Shown: piece after piece, positions 7,972 to 16,123 of the stretch
Numbering within the stretch: position 1 is the stretch's first letter
Layout: each line of letters opens with the position of its first letter
Origin: Paenibacillus hamazuiensis
Lineage (GTDB): Bacteria; Bacillota; Bacilli; Paenibacillales; NBRC-103111
Assembly (NCBI RefSeq): GCF_023276405.1
Contig: NZ_JALRMO010000001.1
Span: forward strand, 2,480,001 to 2,544,000
Direction: 5' to 3'
DNA length: 64,000 nt
Position numbers and translations under genes: made by a program
The notes under the pieces: model-generated
The model's database searches: none
What the model was told of the DNA's origin: nothing
What the model saw: the letters and a program-made list of their open reading frames with translations, nothing else

Positions 7972-9027
7972 ATGCCGGCTTTGGCAATCAACTTCTTCTT
8001 CATTGCAGCTATCAGCTTCATGATCGTCATAGCGACGAACCCGAAAATATTTACATCCATACATATTCCTTTGCCTGATGCCGGTCATCTTCAAACGTTT
8101 AAAACGACGTTAATCAGCATCATGCTGGAAGCTCTCCCTTTTATCATTCTTGGAGTGCTCGTTTCCTCCTTGATGCAAGTGTTCATACCCGAGAAGTGGA
8201 TTCAAAAGCTGACTCCGCGCAATCCCCTACTCGGTATTTTATTCGCTTGCGTCCTGGGAGTTATTTTTCCGGTATGCGAATGCGGCATGATTCCGGTCGT
8301 CAGACGGCTTATAGCCAAAGGAATGCCCCTTTATATCGGGACGGTGTTTATATTAGCCGGCCCTATTATCAACCCGGTTGTATTTGCAGCTACATACATG
8401 GCATTTCGAACCAGGCCTGAGATGGCCTATATGCGAATGGGATTGGCTTTTGGAGTTGCCGCGTGCGTTGGTCTGTTTATATATTATTTTGTGAAGAAAA
8501 ATGCGTTCAGAACGAGCAAATCCGCTCTTCATCATGTTCATTCCCATGAGCATGGGGAATCCGTCCATCATCATACGCATGATCATACGCATGATCATTC
8601 CCATCAGCATCATCAGAGCAGCAAGTGGTACTCCTTGTTTGAACATGCTTGCTCCGAATTTTTTGATATGGGCAAATATTTGATGTTCGGCTCGTTCATT
8701 ACAGCCACGATCCAAACTTTCGTAAGCCGCGGAGACCTTACTCAGATCGGTCATGGAATGTTAAGTTCACATCTGTTCATGATGGGCTTCGCCTACGTAC
8801 TGTCGCTTTGTTCCACATCCGACGCCTTCGTCGCTACGTCGTTTTTGAGCACTTTTTCGGCAGGATCTTTGCTGACCTTTCTTGTTTTCGGACCGATGCT
8901 CGATTTAAAAAGCACTTTAATGCTGTTGTCCGCATTCAAGACTCGTTTTGTCGTCATTCTTTTTTTACTTATCGTCATCCTGGTACCGGCTGGAGCCTTT
9001 GCCCTGGAAAGCTTGTTTATCCATTAA
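7972..9027 (+). CDS. YcgR/ArsP-type permease with His-rich cytoplasmic loop
   Basis: A 351-residue polytopic membrane protein of the COG0701 permease family (ArsP_1/DUF318), close in layout to Bacillus YcgR. About eight hydrophobic segments are visible. The family cysteine motif is in FPVCECGMIPVVRRL (about residue 101). A histidine-rich loop around residues 185-215, with repeats such as HTHDHTHDHSH, splits the protein into two bundles and suggests binding of zinc or another soft metal. GGGAGG precedes the start. It is the first gene of a pair with the TIGR03943-like gene at 9050. I see no clear Zur box here, so zinc control is not shown. The transported substrate is unknown. Confidence 0.82.
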   Translation: MPALAINFFFIAAISFMIVIATNPKIFTSIHIPLPDAGHLQTFKTTLISIMLEALPFIILGVLVSSLMQVFIPEKWIQKLTPRNPLLGILFACVLGVIFPVCECGMIPVVRRLIAKGMPLYIGTVFILAGPIINPVVFAATYMAFRTRPEMAYMRMGLAFGVAACVGLFIYYFVKKNAFRTSKSALHHVHSHEHGESVHHHTHDHTHDHSHQHHQSSKWYSLFEHACSEFFDMGKYLMFGSFITATIQTFVSRGDLTQIGHGMLSSHLFMMGFAYVLSLCSTSDAFVATSFLSTFSAGSLLTFLVFGPMLDLKSTLMLLSAFKTRFVVILFLLIVILVPAGAFALESLFIH

Positions 9028-9049
9028 TGAAGTAAAGAGGTGTTCGAAA

Positions 9050-10069
9050 TTGTCAGAAAGGCGTTTAGCTTTTCACTATGTATATAGAGCGATGATTATG
9101 GCAAGTTTATCCGTATACATCGTATTTTTAGTTAAAAACGAAAATCTGGTCTATTACATTGCCCCGCGCATGCAGATTTTTGTTAAGCTTGCTTCGCTAG
9201 CTTTGTTTGCCATGGCTGTTTTTCAGCTGTATGCAGCAGTAAAATCATTTCGGCGCGAACATGACAGCTGCGGTTGCGAACACCTCCCCTCCCGATCGTT
9301 GCCGGTGAATGTGTTCATTTACTCTTTGTTCATAGTCCCTTTGCTCTTAGGCTTTCTGTTGCCGGATTCCGTCATGAACAGTAACGTCATCGATGTAAAA
9401 GGCATAAATTTAACGGCCAGTCTGCCAAGTGCAAGTAAACCGGCCGGTACGGCTACAATAGCATCAGTACAAGGCAATCCGTCGACTCCTTCTGCAGGGA
9501 TGACGAGTACTTCATCTCCAAGCGACACTCTAATAGACTCTCGTGAAAGCTCGGCGAATGCAGACGTCAAATCGAATCCGGTAAGCAAACCTGTTTCTGA
9601 GGACGATAAGCTGAAAGAGATGTTCCAAGCTGATAAGTTCACGCAAGAATATGCCAAAATGGGTATGTATCTGTACAAGCAAGACGTCATCCAGATCAAG
9701 GAAAGGAGCTTTATTGATTCGCTGACCTCACTCGCGATGTACCCTAAAAATTTTGTTGGTAAATCCATTGAAATCAGTGGGTTTGTTTACCGAGAGGACG
9801 ACATGAAACCCAATCAATTTGTCATCGCCCGGTTCGCGATGCAGTGCTGTTCTGCAGACGCCGCCCCGTTCGGAGTACTCGTCGAATCGCCTCTCGGGAA
9901 AAACTTTTCCAAAGATGAGTGGGTAAAGGTATCCGGCACATTAGCCACGACCACCCGTGATGATATGGAAATCATAAAACTTAACGCTACAAAAATTGGA
10001 AAAATCCCGGCTCCGAAAACGCCTTATGTCTACCCTGACCCTGAGTTTCCGGACGATATCGGGAAATAA
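9050..10069 (+). CDS. TIGR03943-family membrane protein (YcgQ type), permease partner
   Basis: A 339-residue protein of the DUF1980/TIGR03943 family that is habitually encoded beside a YcgR-type permease. It has three or four N-terminal membrane segments (about residues 15-115), then a low-complexity Ser/Thr/Pro-rich linker, then a conserved C-terminal domain. That domain contains AMQCCSADAAPFGVLV, whose paired cysteines could bind metal. The start is read as TTG at 9050, which has AGAGGTG at 9036-9042 and lies 22 nt after the permease stop. An in-frame ATG at 8948 would sit inside the permease gene and lacks a ribosome site. Function unknown; it probably acts in one complex with the permease. 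Confidence 0.8.
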   Translation: MSERRLAFHYVYRAMIMASLSVYIVFLVKNENLVYYIAPRMQIFVKLASLALFAMAVFQLYAAVKSFRREHDSCGCEHLPSRSLPVNVFIYSLFIVPLLLGFLLPDSVMNSNVIDVKGINLTASLPSASKPAGTATIASVQGNPSTPSAGMTSTSSPSDTLIDSRESSANADVKSNPVSKPVSEDDKLKEMFQADKFTQEYAKMGMYLYKQDVIQIKERSFIDSLTSLAMYPKNFVGKSIEISGFVYREDDMKPNQFVIARFAMQCCSADAAPFGVLVESPLGKNFSKDEWVKVSGTLATTTRDDMEIIKLNATKIGKIPAPKTPYVYPDPEFPDDIGK

Positions 10070-10098
10070 ACTGAAATCTTAAAGCATACCAGCAGCGG

Positions 10099-10242
10099 CT
10101 ATAAGGCGGGAGGAACATCAGCTGTAAGCGAGAAGCGTGTTCCTTTAAGAACGGTTGAATCAATTTGGCGTGATGAATTCAGGCAGTCCGGAAGCAAACT
10201 ATTCGAAATTCTCTCAATCCTCTTTTCAATCTCTGGGGACAT
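10099..10242 (-). CDS. Possible 47-residue hypothetical protein
   Basis: A short open frame, 47 codons, with AAGGAG eight bases before its ATG. The product is charged at the N terminus and has no signal peptide, membrane segment or motif that I recognise. The ribosome site is the main support. It could be a chance frame or a gene remnant. Confidence 0.22.
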   Translation of the reverse strand: MSPEIEKRIERISNSLLPDCLNSSRQIDSTVLKGTRFSLTADVPPAL

Positions 10243-10634
10243 GTCTTTTTCTCCTTGCATCTCTGATTGTTGATTGCCATTTCATAATTTTACCATATTC
10301 ACTAATTGGCGAGTAAAAAATCACACTTAGTTAAAAATCCTGCTTGTGAGCGTAAGAAAGCTGCCGGTCGTTCTCGCGGCAGCTTCTTTGTCTGGTTTAT
10401 TAAGCTATCGTTCCTCGTTAATTGAACGACGATAGTAAATCTTGTCACTCTGCGAATTACATCTCTTTTTTTCATTTTGCTTGTTTCTGTGGTTAATTTC
10501 TGAAATAGTCGTCATCCAGCTTAAGCCATCTGCGTTATCCTGCCCGATCAATGAAGCTGCCGTCATTGTTCCGCGGCAGCTTCATTGTTTAAGTTTATTA
10601 AGCTCTTGTATCCGTTAGCGCAACAAAGTTCCGC
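10243..10634. other. Intergenic stretch with two related GCTGCCG hairpins
   Basis: No gene is visible here. Two hairpins with the same stem occur: 10354-10390 (AAGAAAGCTGCCG / CGGCAGCTTCTTT) and 10556-10582 (AAGCTGCCG / CGGCAGCTT). A third, different inverted repeat lies at about 10407-10436 (CTATCGTT / AACGACGATAG). Both GCTGCCG hairpins look like bidirectional terminators. The second probably serves the acetyltransferase gene that ends at 10635. The repeated stem plus a shared TTTATTAAGCT tail suggests a duplicated intergenic unit. Confidence 0.5.
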
Positions 10635-11411
10635 TCACTTCGGCGGTTGCTCCAACACGAACGGCCGCGTCCGCGTCACGAATTGGAAGCCTTGCTTGCG
10701 CAGGATCGGCGCGGAAGTCGGCAGCGCGTCGACGAAAGCATGCGTCCGACCGCGGTCACGGGCTTCCTGCAACCTCGAGGCGACCAGCGCGGTAAAATGG
10801 CCTTGCCGCCGGTGTGTGGTCTTGGTGCGGCCCCCGGTCAGTTCGGCGTATGACCCGCCGGTTCGGAAGTATACTCGCCCACAGGCGACGGGCTCGCCGT
10901 CCACGTAGGCGATGTGGATGCTCATCTCGTCCAGACTCTCCTTCAACTTCAGAGCCAGCGCGCGCCGCTCTTCCTCCACGTTTCGCCTGCCAATCTCGCT
11001 GGACACCTCAGCGTAGTCGGCCAGGTCGCGCTCGTCCCGGACGATCCTGATATCGTACCTGTCGACGTCACCGAAGGTGGCCAGCGATACCTCGTCCAGC
11101 GGCAGAACCAGCACCTCCTCCTCGTCGGCTGCCTCGAATCCGGCGGCGACGAGCCGCTCGGGCAGGTCTACGGGCGTGTCGTGGCTGTAGTACTTCCACT
11201 CCAGACTATAGCCGCCGGCTACTGCGGCGTCCCGCTCCCGGCGGATCAGTTCATCGATCTCCCCCGCAGGACAACTGGCGAACACGATCCTACACTCCGA
11301 TCCGTCCTCGGTACGCTCCACGACTACGTCACCGCTGGCAGACGGCGTGCCCATCGCCCGGCGCTCCACATCCAGGCCCACTAGGATGTCGGATCTCACA
11401 AATTGGCTCAT
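10635..11411 (-). CDS. GNAT-family N-acetyltransferase
   Basis: A 258-residue two-part protein. The N-terminal half looks like a degenerate acetyltransferase fold, and the C-terminal half (about 120-250) is a clear GNAT domain. Its acetyl-CoA loop region is TKTTHRRQGHFTALV, where RRQGH replaces the usual Q/RxxGxG/A. It would acetylate a small molecule or protein amine; the substrate is not evident. AAAGGAG precedes the ATG. The gene is visibly richer in G and C than its AT-rich flanks and favours codons ending in G or C, which suggests acquisition from a high-GC donor such as an actinobacterium. Confidence 0.8.
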   Translation of the reverse strand: MSQFVRSDILVGLDVERRAMGTPSASGDVVVERTEDGSECRIVFASCPAGEIDELIRRERDAAVAGGYSLEWKYYSHDTPVDLPERLVAAGFEAADEEEVLVLPLDEVSLATFGDVDRYDIRIVRDERDLADYAEVSSEIGRRNVEEERRALALKLKESLDEMSIHIAYVDGEPVACGRVYFRTGGSYAELTGGRTKTTHRRQGHFTALVASRLQEARDRGRTHAFVDALPTSAPILRKQGFQFVTRTRPFVLEQPPK

Positions 11412-11975
11412 GTTACAGCGCTCCTTTGCCGATCTTTGTTATTAAACTGGATTTCAACTTTTTACCACTTTCTATATATTACCATATGTTGTAATTAACC
11501 TGCCCGATAGCACAACGACGGTAGCCGATCTTTTCCGGGGCCAGCCGCCGTCTATCCAAACATCGAAGATAAAATTATTATTGAAATGAAGAATTTAAGT
11601 ATAGCGACACAAATATATGCGTTTTTCTTTTTCATTATTATTTTTGTACGTTCCATCAGGAAGTAAGTGGTTTTATCCAAAGTGAAGAACAAAAACGGTG
11701 GCTCTGCTCTCGTTCCTCTTGAACGGTCATGCGGATCGACAAAAGAACCGGCACTGAGCGTCTTCATACGCCCAGTGCCGGTTGATGTCGTTGGATTCGT
11801 TAATTCGATATTTCACTTAGCTGGAGTTTGTACGGTAGCTTTGTTCTCGGGTTTACTCCAATAAATCGCATAACTGAACAAATTTCAAAGAATAAGGGAT
11901 CCTCTGACTACCGTTACAACCGGAGAATCCCTATTAAAGTTACGTACCTTTTAGGCCGCTGGGTCAAACGCACAG
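11412..11975. other. AT-rich intergenic stretch with repeat and terminators
   Basis: No convincing gene. At about 11512-11536 it carries a 25-bp sequence (ending AGCCGATCTTTTCCG) repeated with one change at about 12706-12730. A leftward frame at 11552-11653 could encode a short hydrophobic peptide (KKKNAYICVAILKFF onward) but has no good ribosome site. Two hairpins read as leftward terminators: 11748-11781 (CCGGCACTG / CAGTGCCGG) and 11889-11932 (AGGGAT / ATCCCT arms). The second is well placed for the reductase gene to its right. Confidence 0.45.
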
Positions 11976-12506
11976 CTAAGCTGGAACGTAGGTCAACCTG
12001 ATCACCTGCTCGCCAATTCGATCGCTTGCCACGAGGCGCAGCGGCGGCCGCGGGCCGGCGAATAACGGCTTGCCGTGACCAAGCACGACTGGATGGAGAT
12101 AGAGTCGGTACTCATCAACGAGACCGAGCTCCGTTAGACTGTGCGCCAACTCCGGCCCGGCAACTTCAATCTCCCCTTCATGCTGAGCCTTCAGCCCACG
12201 TATGGCCGCTGCGAGGTCGCCCTCGATCAGAGAAGCGTTCGGACCGACGGACTTTAACGTCCTCGACACCACCCACTTCGGTTTGCTTTGCCACGCCGCT
12301 GCGTATTCCCGTTCGGACGCATCCCATTCAAAATGTTCCTCGTCCCAATATCGCATGGTCTCGTACATGTGGCGCCCGTACAGGATGCCCGCCAAGCCGC
12401 GCACGTCGTCGATGAAATGACGGAATAGAACGGGGTCGGGCTGAAATGCCGTGTGGTCGACGAACCCGTCCAGAGACTGGTTCAATGCGAAAACGATCTT
12501 TGCCAT
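11976..12506 (-). CDS. Dihydrofolate reductase-like (RibD C-terminal domain) protein
   Basis: A 176-residue protein of the DHFR/RibD_C fold that probably reduces a small molecule with NADPH. It opens with MAKIVFALNQSLDGFV, the usual family start, and has GRHMYETMRYW and IEVAGPELAHSLTELGLVDEY, matching the NADPH-binding and dimer segments. The start at 12506 is preferred to an upstream ATG at 12560 because AGGGAGGAG precedes it. GC-rich compared with its flanks. Physiological substrate unknown; such stand-alone domains are rarely true folate enzymes. Confidence 0.82.
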   Translation of the reverse strand: MAKIVFALNQSLDGFVDHTAFQPDPVLFRHFIDDVRGLAGILYGRHMYETMRYWDEEHFEWDASEREYAAAWQSKPKWVVSRTLKSVGPNASLIEGDLAAAIRGLKAQHEGEIEVAGPELAHSLTELGLVDEYRLYLHPVVLGHGKPLFAGPRPPLRLVASDRIGEQVIRLTYVPA

Positions 12507-12876
12507 GCGACTGACTCTCCTCCCTGGTTTTCTTGCACATTCATCGTCAGGATTACACATTCCATTTGCGGCCTCCTCTATGTCTACATTTTATCATCCA
12601 ACAGCATGCCAGGTTTCTCATGGATTGCTAATGTGTACAGTCCTGGCCCGACCGAATAAAATTTTAGTTTAACGATGGATGTCAAATTAATCAATCCTGC
12701 TCGCAACGACGGCAGCCGATCTTTTCCGACTGGACACCGTCGTGATCCCACTCCGTAAGTGTGTCTTTTTCCAATTGAAACACCTCCTTCTTGGACGATC
12801 TAAAAAAGTGATTTTAACCGCTTGACATGTTACTATTAGGTAACATAATATAAAGATATCATAAGTGACTTTATAG
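12507..12876. other. Intergenic stretch with dispersed repeat copy
   Basis: It contains the second copy of the AGCCGATCTTTTCCG repeat (about 12706-12730). A promoter-like AT-rich segment near 12820-12860 (TTGACA-like CTTGACATG followed by TAATATAAAG) points rightwards to the nitroreductase relic. A leftward frame through 12687-13025 has no protein-like composition and is not called. Confidence 0.35.
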
Positions 12877-13191
12877 TCACATGATAACACACTCGGATTT
12901 GTTGTCAGCCGACGGCATGCAAATTGTGGTGAAAATGAACAGGAGCTGATACTTGTTGGAACGACTTTAACAATACAGAATCGGATTTCGGTTGATCCGA
13001 CCGCAGTTTCCGAGATGTTCGGCACCCCGGCTCACTTGAAGCCCATTTTAATTATCGCCGTCGGCCCTTACCCGGCGGAGACGAAGCAGCGCAAGTTCCG
13101 CTTCCCAGCGGAAGAAGTATCATCTTTTAATCTTACACAAGGCGGAGAAAGTAGTGAGCGCACATACAGAGGAGGAAAAACCAATGAGTGA
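12877..13191 (+). pseudogene. Nitroreductase C-terminal remnant
   Basis: An open frame without a usable start. Its right half reads like the end of a nitroreductase: DPTAVSEMFGTPAHLKP, then ILIIAVGPYPAETKQRKF and RFPAEEV. Nitroreductases typically end with a GIPEHLxPxxxIxxGYPAE-like stretch and an RKPLEE-like tail. The upstream 45 codons do not resemble the catalytic core, so the N-terminal two thirds, including the FMN site, appear lost. The frame runs into the start region of the following gene. Call rests on motif memory only. Confidence 0.45.
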
Positions 13192-13630
13192 ATTTCAGAG
13201 AATTGTTGATCGCTTCGAGATCGAGGCGCTGCGCGGCGAGTTCACCGACACGGTGATGATGCGCGACCCCGACCGCCTCGCGTCGCTGTTCACGGAGGAC
13301 GGCGTGTGGCGGATTCCCCAAGTCGTCGAATTCGTCGGCCGGGAGCAGATTCGCGCCGGGAGCAAACGGCTGCAGAGTCAGTGGGACTATTTCGTGCAAA
13401 CCACGCACCCGGGCACAATCCGGCTCGATGGCGATACCGCAGTAGGCCGCGCCTACATCTCAGAGCTCGCGCGTCTGCTCGACGGCAGGGGCGGGCTAAA
13501 CTATGCCGTGTACCATGATCGCTACCGGCGTACAGAAGAGGGGTGGAAGTTCGCCGAACGCGTCTACGAGGTCAGATACCTCGACACCACACCGCTTTCG
13601 GGCTCGGCGCAGGTCGACTCACATGAGTAA
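13184..13630 (+). CDS. SnoaL-like / NTF2-fold protein
   Basis: A 148-residue single-domain protein of the SnoaL_4/NTF2-like superfamily. It has the opening helix IEALRGEFTDTVMMRD, then LASLFTEDGVWRIP, and the paired beta strands AVYHDRYRRTEEGWKFAERVYEVRY. Such proteins are cone-shaped hydrolases, isomerases or binding proteins; no catalytic role can be assigned. GAGGAGG before the ATG at 13184 decides the start. Base composition is strikingly GC-rich, as in the GNAT and reductase genes nearby, suggesting a shared foreign origin. Confidence 0.75.
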   Translation: MSEFQRIVDRFEIEALRGEFTDTVMMRDPDRLASLFTEDGVWRIPQVVEFVGREQIRAGSKRLQSQWDYFVQTTHPGTIRLDGDTAVGRAYISELARLLDGRGGLNYAVYHDRYRRTEEGWKFAERVYEVRYLDTTPLSGSAQVDSHE

Positions 13631-13649
13631 AGAGTCGATTTTCTAGGCT

Positions 13650-13663
13650 CCCCGCAGCGGGGC
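13650..13663 (+). terminator. Short GC-rich hairpin after the SnoaL-like gene
   Basis: CCCCGC and GCGGGG arms with a two-base loop lie 20 nt after the stop codon. There is no strong T-run, so it may be backed up by the larger hairpin at 13718. Confidence 0.4.
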
Positions 13664-13717
13664 CTCGTCGTTAGATTCGGCACCAGCAAATATTCGCTAA
13701 TCGATCGATTGAACTTA

Positions 13718-13756
13718 GAAGACCCACCCGTGGTTCGCGCCAACGGGTGGGTCTTC
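13718..13756 (+). terminator. Strong bidirectional hairpin
   Basis: GAAGACCCACCCG and CGGGTGGGTCTTC form a 13-bp stem around a loop of about 13 nt. It lies between the SnoaL-like gene and the leftward DUF2935 gene, so it can end transcripts from both sides. The tail is only weakly T-rich. Confidence 0.6.
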
Positions 13757-13892
13757 ATTGGTGAGAAATGTACTGTTCCATTCGGAGTCTCACTGATCCA
13801 ATTACCTGATCGTGGTAAAACTCCGTCAGAGGAATGAACGCCTCCTTCGATTCATCAAATGTTAATCCTCATCTGATCTGCTGGCTTCTTTA

Positions 13893-14708
13893 TCAATCAA
13901 ATTGAACATTTTGAATAGGCTTTCCGGTTAATGTGCTTTCGAACATGTCAATGATAACCAGAAATCTTTCTGCTTCGCGGAAAACATGGTCAGCTAATAA
14001 CGGATGGATAATACTTTTTATTCGACAAGCCTCGATTAAGTCTCGGGCAGTTTTCTTGAAATCACGTAAGGATTTTACCGAGACTCTGTTTTGGTCTAAA
14101 AATTGGTCAAGTAATGGAACAGTTTGAGATTGAGGTCGCATGGAATCGATATCCCTTGCCTGAAATAATAATTGATCAAATTCCTCGCTAAATTGTCTTG
14201 CTTGGTCTACTAATTTTCTTTCGGAAGGATCAAGAAGATGACCAATGAATTTTGCATGGTCTGCCATAATTCTTAGAAAGAACACATTCTCGTTAATGAT
14301 GGCATCCGGCAAAGCGTCTAACCGTCCTGTATTGAGCTGCTCAAGTCGGTTTCGAAAGTAAAATGCTTCTCTGCTTACATGATCCACCAGTAAAGGGAAA
14401 TTGTTTTGCCCCGGTAATTGGCAATGTAAAATTAAGCCAAGAACTTTCCTTTTGAATGCCCATATATGGGATACAGCGGTATGGACTTCCACATTAAAAC
14501 GTTGAATGCTCTGCGGGTCCGTTCCTGCATCAAAGGCATGTGCTCTACTCTCGATTGCTTCAAATGTTGAATAAAAAAAATTTGCTTCATTAATCAACTG
14601 AGTATCTTCACATCTAAAACCCAGTTTGAGAAACAGTGAATGTTCCTTCATGATACGCGACCAGAATTTTATTTCATCTAGCGAGCGAACGACAAAATCA
14701 TTGGACAT
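13893..14708 (-). CDS. DUF2935 protein (paired four-helix bundles)
   Basis: A 271-residue soluble, mostly helical protein with the DUF2935 pattern in duplicate. Residues about 1-130 and 140-265 each carry an E/H-rich bundle: FWSRIMKEHSLFL and VDHVSREAFYFRNRL in the first, FFLRIMADHAKFI and ADHVFREAERFLV in the second. The repeated HSLF/HAKF and DHVxREA motifs look like metal ligands of a ferritin-like or hemerythrin-like site. Function is not established for the family. It lies alone, transcribed leftwards, next to the van-cluster boundary. Confidence 0.8.
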   Translation of the reverse strand: MSNDFVVRSLDEIKFWSRIMKEHSLFLKLGFRCEDTQLINEANFFYSTFEAIESRAHAFDAGTDPQSIQRFNVEVHTAVSHIWAFKRKVLGLILHCQLPGQNNFPLLVDHVSREAFYFRNRLEQLNTGRLDALPDAIINENVFFLRIMADHAKFIGHLLDPSERKLVDQARQFSEEFDQLLFQARDIDSMRPQSQTVPLLDQFLDQNRVSVKSLRDFKKTARDLIEACRIKSIIHPLLADHVFREAERFLVIIDMFESTLTGKPIQNVQFD

Positions 14709-14813
14709 TTACTCCCCTCCCCTTGAAAATGCTCATGATATATATGTATTTCATACATGTTTTCCTTTATTCCCATAGACAAGCCAGACTTTTTAATTTC
14801 ATTTTATACAGTC

Positions 14814-14878
14814 ACCGCGATTTACGCGGCAAAAAATGAGATAAGGTTATTGTCACCCGGCCCGGCTTCCTAAAAGCT
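14814..14878. repeat. Dispersed hairpin repeat, copy A
   Basis: CCGCGATTTACGCGG, a hairpin with 6-bp arms, followed by about 48 bp including ATGAGATAAGG and TTGTCACCCGGCCCGG. The same module, in the same orientation, occurs at 21567-21632, and its hairpin half again at 23657-23700. Copies A and B lie on either side of murG-gntR-vanHAX-vanRS. Confidence 0.65.
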
Positions 14879-14902
14879 CAGTTCAATTGGTTCAAATGAG
14901 AA

Positions 14903-14948
14903 TTGACGTACGTGCCTCTGCCCTGCCGGGATTCGACCAGACCGATTT
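14903..14948 (-). pseudogene. Remnant of a GntR-family winged-helix segment
   Basis: Read on the minus strand, these bases encode LVESRQGRGTYV in frame. That is nearly the same as LVESRQGGGTYV in the intact regulator at 16124-16813, and the DNA is almost identical over about 40 bp (compare 16604-16645). Nothing else of the gene is recognisable around it, so it is a short relic or a gene-conversion scar. Confidence 0.55.
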
Positions 14949-15010
14949 TTCATGTCGTATAAGGAGTCAATCACTTGAGGTGTGACAATCGCCTATCCGC
15001 TTTCTCGAAA

Positions 15011-16081
15011 TCAGGACGTTAAGCTATTCGTTTCAATCAGCTTGACAATCGTTTCTACCGCATTCGTTTCATTGTGGGATAACATGGCTTCTTTGTAGGC
15101 TTCTCGCTTCGCATAGAGTGTTTCAACACGTTCAGCAAAGGATTCGGGGGTTAGCTCTTCTTCCGGAAGCACATCGGCGTAGCCGGCCTTTTGGAACGAT
15201 TTAGCATTTAAAATTTGATCGCCTCTACTCGCCTGCAGCGTGAGTGGAATGAGAAGCATCGGCTTTTTCAATAAGAGAAATTCATAAATCGAAGTGGCTC
15301 CCGCCCGGGAAATGACCACATCCGACATCGCCATGACGTCCGGAAGCTCGTCAAAAATATATTCGAATTGTTTATACCCTCTCTTGCCGGAAAGTTCGAG
15401 GGAGACATTACCATTTCCACAAATATGTACAATTTGGAATTGCGTCAGCAGCCTGTCCAGATTATCCCTGACGGCCTGGTTAATCACTTGAGAGCCAAGA
15501 CTGCCGCCCATGACCAGAAGAACAGGCTTCCTGGAATGAAAATCACAGAAATGATAGCCCTTTGAAGCTTTTCCGTTTAAAATTCCCTCACGAATCGGAA
15601 GTCCCGTTAAAATCGCTTTTTGATCCTGCACATGCTGTATCGATTCCGGAAACGTGACACAAACCTTCTTTGCAAAAGGAATCGAAATTTTGTTGGCAAG
15701 TCCCGGCGTCATATCTGACTCATGGATAATGACCGGGATCTTGTTCATCCGGCTTCCAAGAACAACCGGGACGGAAACGAACCCGCCTTTCGAAAAAACG
15801 ATGGCGGGCTTCAAACGACGTAATAATCTATAAGATTCGTAAACGCCTTTAATGACTCTGAAGGGATCTTTGAAATTTTGGAGATCAAAATATCTGCGCC
15901 ATTTCCCGGAGGAAATCGGATAAAAAGGAACGCCTTCGCGTTCGATAATGTCTTTCTCGATACCGGTGGCTGAACCGATGTAGCGGACTTCCCAGCCTAA
16001 CTGCCGAAGCTTGCTCATCAGCGCGAGGTTCGGCGTGACGTGTCCCGCCGAACCTCCTCCGGTAAAAACGATGGTTTTCAT
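15011..16081 (-). CDS. murG: MurG: lipid I N-acetylglucosaminyltransferase
   Basis: A 356-residue GT-B glycosyltransferase that adds GlcNAc to lipid I at the inner face of the membrane, making lipid II. The N-terminal glycine-rich loop TGGGSAGHVTPNLAL, the second G loop MGGSLGSQVINQAV, and the UDP-GlcNAc region ISRAGATSIYEFLLL with a following GDQ are all intact. It is the last gene of the leftward van set, 42 nt after the GntR gene, and no cell-division or mur genes surround it. It is therefore probably an extra MurG acting on D-lactate-ended precursors; that role is inference from position. Confidence 0.92.
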   Translation of the reverse strand: MKTIVFTGGGSAGHVTPNLALMSKLRQLGWEVRYIGSATGIEKDIIEREGVPFYPISSGKWRRYFDLQNFKDPFRVIKGVYESYRLLRRLKPAIVFSKGGFVSVPVVLGSRMNKIPVIIHESDMTPGLANKISIPFAKKVCVTFPESIQHVQDQKAILTGLPIREGILNGKASKGYHFCDFHSRKPVLLVMGGSLGSQVINQAVRDNLDRLLTQFQIVHICGNGNVSLELSGKRGYKQFEYIFDELPDVMAMSDVVISRAGATSIYEFLLLKKPMLLIPLTLQASRGDQILNAKSFQKAGYADVLPEEELTPESFAERVETLYAKREAYKEAMLSHNETNAVETIVKLIETNSLTS

Positions 16082-16123
16082 GTTATGTCACCTCGAATAA
16101 CGGGAAATATTGCAGTGAATGTT

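Noticed and set aside
11552-11767. 71-codon leftward frame with a hydrophobic C-terminal half
   Set aside because: The N-terminal half runs through a hairpin terminator, and no ribosome site precedes either possible ATG; kept only as a remark in the intergenic entry.
12687-13025. 112-codon leftward frame
   Set aside because: Overlaps the nitroreductase remnant, has no ribosome site, and its composition is not protein-like.
13770-13886. 37-codon leftward frame (PLTEFYHDQVIGSVRL-like)
   Set aside because: Reads like the tail of some protein but has no start, and I cannot name a family; too short to call.
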